Shown piece after piece: positions 5,691 through 10,215 of a stretch of 10,215 nucleotides of DNA. Source of the DNA: an uncultured Lachnospiraceae bacterium (lineage in GTDB: Bacteria > Bacillota > Clostridia > Lachnospirales > Lachnospiraceae); assembly GCA_905236585.1 (NCBI GenBank), contig CAJOQZ010000335.1:1-10215 (forward strand). Reading direction: 5' to 3'. A program made the translations under genes and the position numbers. The notes beneath the pieces were generated by a model that was not told the origin of the DNA, made no database searches, and was given only the letters and a program-made list of their open reading frames with translations. Position 1 is the stretch's first letter, and each line of letters begins with the position of its first letter.

Positions 5691-6407
5691 TATATTTTTA
5701 TTATGCGATTAGATAAATTCTTAGCGAATGCACGAATAGGCACCAGAAAAGAAGTAAAAAATATCTTACGAACCGGAGCCGTAACGGTAAACGGAATTAC
5801 AGTTACGGACGCCGGTTTTCATGTGGCACCGGAAGAAGATACGGTCACGGTTAACGGAAGCGTGGTCGGTTATCAGGAACACCGCTATTACATGCTGAAC
5901 AAGCCGTCCGGCGTGATATCCGCGACGCAGGATGCACGGGAAAAAACGGTGCTGGATTTGCTTTTGCCGGATGATAGGAAAAACATATTCCCGGTCGGAC
6001 GGCTGGACAAAGATACGACGGGGCTTTTGATTCTGACGGATGACGGGGAATTGGCGCACCGGCTGCTGTCGCCGAAGAAGCATGTAAAAAAGAAATATCT
6101 TGCGACATTGGATGCAGCTGTCGGACAGCGGGAAGCAGATCTTTTTGCAAAAGGGCTGCGGGTGGATGATGATTTTACGGCAATGCCCGCGATACTGGAA
6201 ATCCCTTCGGAAAAAGAGGTCTATGTGACGATTGAGGAAGGGAAGTATCATCAGGTCAAGCGGATGTTCGAAAGCGTCGGCAGACAGGTCGTATCGCTAA
6301 AGCGGGTGGCAATGGGCTCCCTTATGCTGGATGAGGCGCTTGCCGAGGGAGAGTATCGGAGCATTACGGAGGAGGAATTACTCCTTGCGTGCCAAACATT
6401 GCCATGA
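5664..6407 (+). CDS. rsuA: RsuA-family 16S rRNA pseudouridine synthase
   Basis: Converts a uridine of the small-subunit rRNA (U516 in E. coli numbering) to pseudouridine; cytoplasmic. Counting from the ATG at 5703, where family members begin (MRLDKFLANARIGTRKEV), residues 1-60 are an S4 RNA-binding domain. The catalytic domain has GRLDKDTTGLLILTDDGEL with the active-site Asp at 102, the same number as in E. coli RsuA, and EGKYHQVKRMFESVGRQV near the C-terminus. From 5703 it is 234 residues, the usual length. The start is uncertain. GGAGGT at 5650-5655 lies eight bases before ATG 5664 and would add 13 residues (MPHIRPLFYYIFI), whereas nothing like a ribosome binding site precedes 5703. I give 5664 because it has the only such signal; family alignment favours 5703. 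RsuA and the related RluF/RluB group are hard to separate without a search. Confidence 0.9.
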   Translation: MPHIRPLFYYIFIMRLDKFLANARIGTRKEVKNILRTGAVTVNGITVTDAGFHVAPEEDTVTVNGSVVGYQEHRYYMLNKPSGVISATQDAREKTVLDLLLPDDRKNIFPVGRLDKDTTGLLILTDDGELAHRLLSPKKHVKKKYLATLDAAVGQREADLFAKGLRVDDDFTAMPAILEIPSEKEVYVTIEEGKYHQVKRMFESVGRQVVSLKRVAMGSLMLDEALAEGEYRSITEEELLLACQTLP

Positions 6408-6432
6408 TAAGATGATAGAAGAGGTGACAACG

Positions 6433-6513
6433 ATGGCGGAATACTATTTCATGAATAAAGAAAATTTCCTTGAAAAACAGGTACATCATCAGATAGAGGG
6501 GATTTTGTCATAA
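6433..6513 (+). CDS. Small ORF (26 residues) before cbiFG
   Basis: MAEYYFMNKENFLEKQVHHQ plus IEGILS. A plausible ribosome binding site (GAGGTG, 6421-6426) stands six bases before its ATG, and it ends in TAA only three bases before the cbiFG start. I do not recognise the peptide. The ribosome binding site of cbiFG (GAGGGG, 6496-6501) lies inside it at a long 15-base spacing, so translating this ORF could deliver ribosomes to cbiFG by coupling. It may be a leader peptide, a real small protein or the stump of a lost gene. Confidence 0.45.
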   Translation: MAEYYFMNKENFLEKQVHHQIEGILS

Positions 6514-6516
6514 CCC

Positions 6517-8424
6517 ATGATCCACATTGTCGGCGCGGGGTGCGGTGCACCTGACCTCGTTACCCTGCGTGCCAAAAAATTCATAGAAGAAGCGGATGTT
6601 ATCATCTACGCCGGAAGTCTTGTGAATCCGGCGCTTCTTTTGTATGCAAAAGAGGGCTGCGCAATCTATAACAGCGCGGAAATGACGCTTGAAGAGGTTC
6701 TTTCCGTTATGGAAAAAGCGGACGCAGACGGAAAAGAAGTTGTCCGGCTGCACACCGGCGACCCCAGTCTGTACGGTGCGGTAAAAGAGCAGATGGACGC
6801 GCTTTTTGCCAAGGGAATCGCCTATGATATCACGCCGGGGGTATCCGCTTTTTCGGGAGCGGCGGCTTCGCTCGGCGCGGAATACACGCTGCCGAATGTT
6901 TCGCAGACCCTTGTAATTACGCGGATGCAAGGGAAGACCGCTGTTCCGCAAAAAGAGCGGCTGCGGGATCTTGCGTTGCACGGCGCGTCTATGGCAATCT
7001 ACCTTTCCGCCGGGTTGGCGGATGAGGTGCAGGATGAATTGCTGCAGGGCGCGTATACGCCGGGGACGCCGGCGGCGATCGTATATAAGGCGACATGGGA
7101 GGACGAGAAGATATTCCGCTGCACAGTCGGTACTCTTGCCAAGACGGCGAAAAAGAATGGAATAACGAAAACCGCGCTCATTGTCGTCGGTGATTTTTTA
7201 GATGCCAGTTACGAAAAGAGCCGCCTTTATGCGCCGGACTTTGCGACGGAATATCGAAAGGCAAAAGAAGATTCTTCTGCCGGGGAATCGTTGCAGACAA
7301 AAGAAAAAAACACAGAATTGCGCAAAGCGGCAGACATGCATCATGAAAAAAACGGCGTTGTCATAATCTGCTTTACGGATGCCGGAGAGCGCACGGCGGA
7401 GCGGATCGCAAAAAAATATGATGCCTGCGAAATCGCAAGATGTCCGCGGGACGGCTCGCTGTCCGCATGGGTGGAAAAACATTTTGCATGCCGTAAGGCG
7501 TTGCTATTTGTCGGAGCGGTTGGGATTGCCGTTCGTGCGGTTGCGCCGTTTGTGCGGGACAAGACGACCGACCCGGCGGTGCTTGCCATTGACGAGGGGG
7601 CATCTTATGTCATTCCGCTTCTGTCCGGGCATATCGGCGGAGCAAACCATATGGCGGAGGAAATCGCGAAGCATCTTAAGGCAGCGCCGGTGATCACAAC
7701 GGCGACGGATATTCGCGGAGAATTTGCGGTTGACGTCTGGGCAAAGGAACATAATTATTTCATATTCAATCCCGAACGAATCAAAATGATATCCGCAGCG
7801 GTGCTTTCGAATGAACAGGTGATTATGGAAAGTCCGTTTCCGATTACGGGCGAACTGCCGCCGTCGGTACGGGTTGTTTCTGCGAATGTAGCGAGCCGGA
7901 CGGAAGCAGGGAGCCGGGCGGACAAGGGGATGCAGACGGACGCGGGGGTGCGGACGGACGAGGCAGATCACGCGAGGCGGATCGTTCTTACCATTCAAGG
8001 CACCAAAGCGTCTGTCGCGGCGGCAAACGGCGCGTTGGTTTTAATTCCGAGGCATCTTTGCTTAGGAATCGGCTGCCGGAAAGGGGCGCATAAAGAACAG
8101 ATCACATCTGCTGTTCATGCGTTTATGAATGAAAATGATTATCTGCCGGAGGCACTTTTTGCGGTGGCAAGCATTGATAAAAAGGCAGACGAGCCGGGGC
8201 TTCTCGCTTTTTGCGCCGAACGGCGACTGCAATTTCAAACATTTTCGGCAGAGGAACTTGCGGCGCTTAAGGGCGATTTTTCCCATTCCGATTTTGTTGA
8301 AAAAACCGTCGGCACGGGAAACGTATGCGAGCGGGCGGCGGTTGCCGCAGCAAACGGCGGCATGCTTCTCGTGAAGAAAAGCGTTTTTAACGGAGTAACG
8401 CTTGCACTTGCCGTCTGTTCATAG
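6517..8424 (+). CDS. cbiF-cbiG: CbiF-CbiG fusion: cobalt-precorrin-4 methyltransferase / cobalt-precorrin-5A hydrolase
   Basis: A 635-residue bifunctional cytoplasmic enzyme for two successive steps of anaerobic (early cobalt insertion) cobalamin synthesis. Residues 1-245 are CbiF, the S-adenosylmethionine-dependent C11 methyltransferase of cobalt-precorrin-4, with IVGAGCGAPDLVTLRAKKFI, VIIYAGSLVNP, HTGDPSLYGAVKEQMD from residue 79, TPGVSAFSGAAASLGAEYTL and ALIVVGDFL. Residues ~279-635 are CbiG, which opens the ring-A lactone of cobalt-precorrin-5A and releases acetaldehyde. CbiG shows VGAVGIAVRAVAP and LLSGHIGGANH (~368) in its N-terminal part, then a charged linker (~459-485, with TEAGSRADKGMQTDAGVRTD) and GIGCRKG (517-523) opening its C-terminal part. 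Separate cbiF and cbiG genes are more usual. The N-terminus MIHIVGAG fits the ATG at 6517. No cobalamin riboswitch can fit in the 109 bases upstream. Neighbouring cbi genes are not in the window. Confidence 0.93.
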   Translation: MIHIVGAGCGAPDLVTLRAKKFIEEADVIIYAGSLVNPALLLYAKEGCAIYNSAEMTLEEVLSVMEKADADGKEVVRLHTGDPSLYGAVKEQMDALFAKGIAYDITPGVSAFSGAAASLGAEYTLPNVSQTLVITRMQGKTAVPQKERLRDLALHGASMAIYLSAGLADEVQDELLQGAYTPGTPAAIVYKATWEDEKIFRCTVGTLAKTAKKNGITKTALIVVGDFLDASYEKSRLYAPDFATEYRKAKEDSSAGESLQTKEKNTELRKAADMHHEKNGVVIICFTDAGERTAERIAKKYDACEIARCPRDGSLSAWVEKHFACRKALLFVGAVGIAVRAVAPFVRDKTTDPAVLAIDEGASYVIPLLSGHIGGANHMAEEIAKHLKAAPVITTATDIRGEFAVDVWAKEHNYFIFNPERIKMISAAVLSNEQVIMESPFPITGELPPSVRVVSANVASRTEAGSRADKGMQTDAGVRTDEADHARRIVLTIQGTKASVAAANGALVLIPRHLCLGIGCRKGAHKEQITSAVHAFMNENDYLPEALFAVASIDKKADEPGLLAFCAERRLQFQTFSAEELAALKGDFSHSDFVEKTVGTGNVCERAAVAAANGGMLLVKKSVFNGVTLALAVCS

Positions 8425-8450
8425 TAAAATGGCTATAGTGCGATAAAATG

Positions 8451-8476
8451 TAGTTGTTCAGCCATCTGAACGGTTA
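8451..8476. promoter_or_regulatory. Dyad upstream of the chemoreceptor gene
   Basis: GTTCAG-CCAT-CTGAAC (8456-8471) is a perfect six-base dyad, extended as RNA to 11 pairs through three G-U pairs (8451-8461 with 8466-8476). It is flanked by two direct copies of CGATAAAAT at 8441-8449 and 8477-8485. No T-run follows, so it is a poor terminator. An operator or an mRNA leader structure is possible; its function is unknown. Confidence 0.45.
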
Positions 8477-8507
8477 CGATAAAATAACAACAAGGGGGCA
8501 TATCAGT

Positions 8508-10215
8508 ATGGCAAAACGTAACGGCTCTGCGTCGAAAACGAAGGCGCAAGGAGCAGGAGTAAAGGGAATCCGGGTGAAATTGATCGCAATCATTTTATTG
8601 CTTGCGATTGTTCCGTTGGCGTTGATGACGGCGTTTACGGCGCGTTCCATTCGAAACACGGTTATGGAACTGGAGACGGAGATTGCCGAACAGCGTCTGG
8701 CGAATGCGCAAAAAGAAGTAATGAGCCTGATCGACGGAACCTTTAACGGTGTGGATATTTTAGCGAAGAACAGCCTGTTTGACGCGGCGCTTCTTGATCC
8801 GTCGCCGGAGAATCTTGCGGCGGCGAGGAATGCGATTATTGCCTCACAGGATGCTTTTCCGCAGGGGGCGACGTTTGAATTTCTGTATGATACGAGCGGG
8901 ATGCAGATTGTTCGCGGAGACGACAATGACCTAAACGATATCTCTGAGCGTGCGTATGTTCAAAATTCTCTGGCGGGATCGAAATATCTTTCCGATGTGA
9001 CAATTTCCAAGGTGTCCGGGCAGCCGACAGTATATATGGCAGACCCTGTTTTTGATTCCGAGGACAATGTGTTGGGAGGTTTTGCAAAATCATCCGACTT
9101 AGCCGAGTTGTCCGAGGCACTTGCCGAGATCACGGATGAGGATACGGATATCACGGTGCTTGACCGTGTGGGTGTACTGGCGGCGACGACAGAGACGCAA
9201 TATAATCTGGATTCGGGCGAGGCAACCGACCTTTCCGGGGAAGAGTATTATCAGCTGGCGCAGTCGAAGGGCAGCGGCATGGAGACGGCGACGCATAACG
9301 GACAGAAAGTTTTAATGTCGTACATGATAGAGCCGAATACGAATTGGACGATCGTCTGCCTGACGGATTATGATTCCGTAGTCGCGCCGTATTACCACAG
9401 TTTGTGGACATCGCTTATTATTTTAGTGATCGCGCTTCTTGTCATCATTGTTGCCGGGCTGTTCTTCGCAAGGAATATCGCGCTTCCGATCGTACAGGTA
9501 AAAGAGTTTGCCCAGACGCTTTCCAAGGGCGACTTTACGGTTGATCCCTTAAGCATCCGAAGAAGCGACGAGATCGGTCAGATGGCGGATGCCTTGAACC
9601 GGATGTACGAAAGCAACTCATCCGTTATCTTCAATATCGGCGAGGGCAGCGGAAAAGTATCCTCCTCCTCGGCGGAATTGTCCGAGACGTCACAGGATCT
9701 GCTTGCGCGGTTCGAAGAGGTTGCGTCTTCCATGGAGCGCGTCAATGACGCCATGACAAGCACCGGTGCGGCGACGCAGCAGGTATCGGCTTCGGCGAAC
9801 GAAGTCAATGAGTCGGTAGAACGCCTTGCGGAAACGACGGCGAATACGAAGCGGGAAGTCGTTGAGATTTCGAAAAAGGCAGCGGACATTGAAAAAGAAG
9901 GTCGGGAATCTTCCGAATATGCGATCCGCATTGCACAGGAGCGCGGACGTGAACTTGAAGAAGCGACCGAGGCGGCAAAAGTCGTTTCCGAGATTGCGAC
10001 GATGGCGGATTCGATTGCCGGCATTGCGAACCAGATCAACCTTCTGTCCTTGAATGCTTCAATCGAGGCGGCGCGTGCGGGAGAACACGGACGCGGATTT
10101 GCGGTTGTAGCGGGTGAGATCAACAACTTAGCGGCGCAGACGAAATCTTCCGTTGAGGAAATTCAGGCTACCGTTGACAAGATTCAGGCGGCGTTTGATT
10201 CGCTGCAGACGTCGT
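8508..10215 (+). CDS. Methyl-accepting chemotaxis protein (3' end outside window)
   Basis: A transmembrane chemoreceptor that passes ligand signals to CheA/CheW; 569 residues are present and the frame is open at the right edge. Order of parts: basic cytoplasmic N-terminus; first membrane helix ~25-43 (LIAIILLLAIVPLALM); extracellular double-Cache-like sensor ~55-290, with ISERAYVQNSLAGSKYLSDV and VYMADPVFDSEDNVLGGFA; second membrane helix ~299-321; HAMP linker ~322-375 (FARNIALPIVQVKEFAQTLS); then the signalling coiled coil. The receptor tip is present (ANQINLLSLNASIEAARAGE followed by HGRGFAVVAGEINNLA, ~508-543), and most of the C-terminal return helix is missing. The tip has GEINNLA where many receptors have DEVRKLA. 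The start is set by AAGGGGG at 8492-8498, nine bases ahead. The ligand cannot be read. The adjacent cbiFG gene suggests no functional link. Confidence 0.95.
   Translation, partial: MAKRNGSASKTKAQGAGVKGIRVKLIAIILLLAIVPLALMTAFTARSIRNTVMELETEIAEQRLANAQKEVMSLIDGTFNGVDILAKNSLFDAALLDPSPENLAAARNAIIASQDAFPQGATFEFLYDTSGMQIVRGDDNDLNDISERAYVQNSLAGSKYLSDVTISKVSGQPTVYMADPVFDSEDNVLGGFAKSSDLAELSEALAEITDEDTDITVLDRVGVLAATTETQYNLDSGEATDLSGEEYYQLAQSKGSGMETATHNGQKVLMSYMIEPNTNWTIVCLTDYDSVVAPYYHSLWTSLIILVIALLVIIVAGLFFARNIALPIVQVKEFAQTLSKGDFTVDPLSIRRSDEIGQMADALNRMYESNSSVIFNIGEGSGKVSSSSAELSETSQDLLARFEEVASSMERVNDAMTSTGAATQQVSASANEVNESVERLAETTANTKREVVEISKKAADIEKEGRESSEYAIRIAQERGRELEEATEAAKVVSEIATMADSIAGIANQINLLSLNASIEAARAGEHGRGFAVVAGEINNLAAQTKSSVEEIQATVDKIQAAFDSLQTS

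Noticed and set aside
8425..8447. Sigma-28 (flagellar) promoter before the chemoreceptor
   Set aside because: TAAA at 8425 and CGATAAA at 8441 are separated by 12 bases, too short for the usual spacing, and the second CGATAAA has no upstream TAAA at the right distance.

Overview
The window reads as chromosomal DNA of a Gram-positive anaerobe of the class Clostridia, most likely the family Lachnospiraceae. This is inferred from the enolase type, AGGAG-type ribosome binding sites, a VTC/DUF4956/Cthe_2159-type gene group, anaerobic-route (cbi) cobalamin genes and a clostridial-type chemoreceptor. The species cannot be named from sequence alone. All genes I can support lie on the + strand.

Layout. 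1-539: 3' part of enolase, closed by a strong intrinsic terminator (578-617). 618-1031: visibly AT-richer stretch with the C-terminal remnant of a GNAT acetyltransferase and other apparently decayed sequence. 1032-5486: a promoter, then three genes that probably form one functional group: a cytoplasmic VTC-fold polyphosphate polymerase-like protein (1151-1828), a four-helix DUF4956 membrane protein (1918-2589) and an 850-residue surface protein with Cthe_2159-like beta-helix domains (2934-5486). The second and third genes are separated by about 340 bases of dense nested inverted and tandem repeats (2593-2915). 5487-5690: a promoter, a tRNA-Val(GAC)-like gene, and a degenerate second copy of its 3' half. 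5664-6407: RsuA-family 16S rRNA pseudouridine synthase. 6433-6513: a 26-codon small ORF. 6517-8424: a CbiF-CbiG fusion of the anaerobic cobalamin pathway. 8508-end: a methyl-accepting chemotaxis protein cut by the window edge.

How the genes work together. The VTC, DUF4956 and beta-helix proteins give a cytoplasm-membrane-surface series that could make or handle an anionic polymer and display a calcium-rich binding protein. That function is inference. The other genes are housekeeping (enolase, tRNA, RsuA), cofactor synthesis (CbiFG) and chemotaxis.

The most unusual part is the repeat block at 2593-2915. It has six alternating copies of a 10-base motif in opposite orientations, a 22-pair hairpin, a branched element of four nested stems, and two tandem units carrying the GCGAAGC mini-hairpin sequence. 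The second is the tRNA 3'-half copy, which supplies both the Shine-Dalgarno sequence and an ATG for the rsuA gene.
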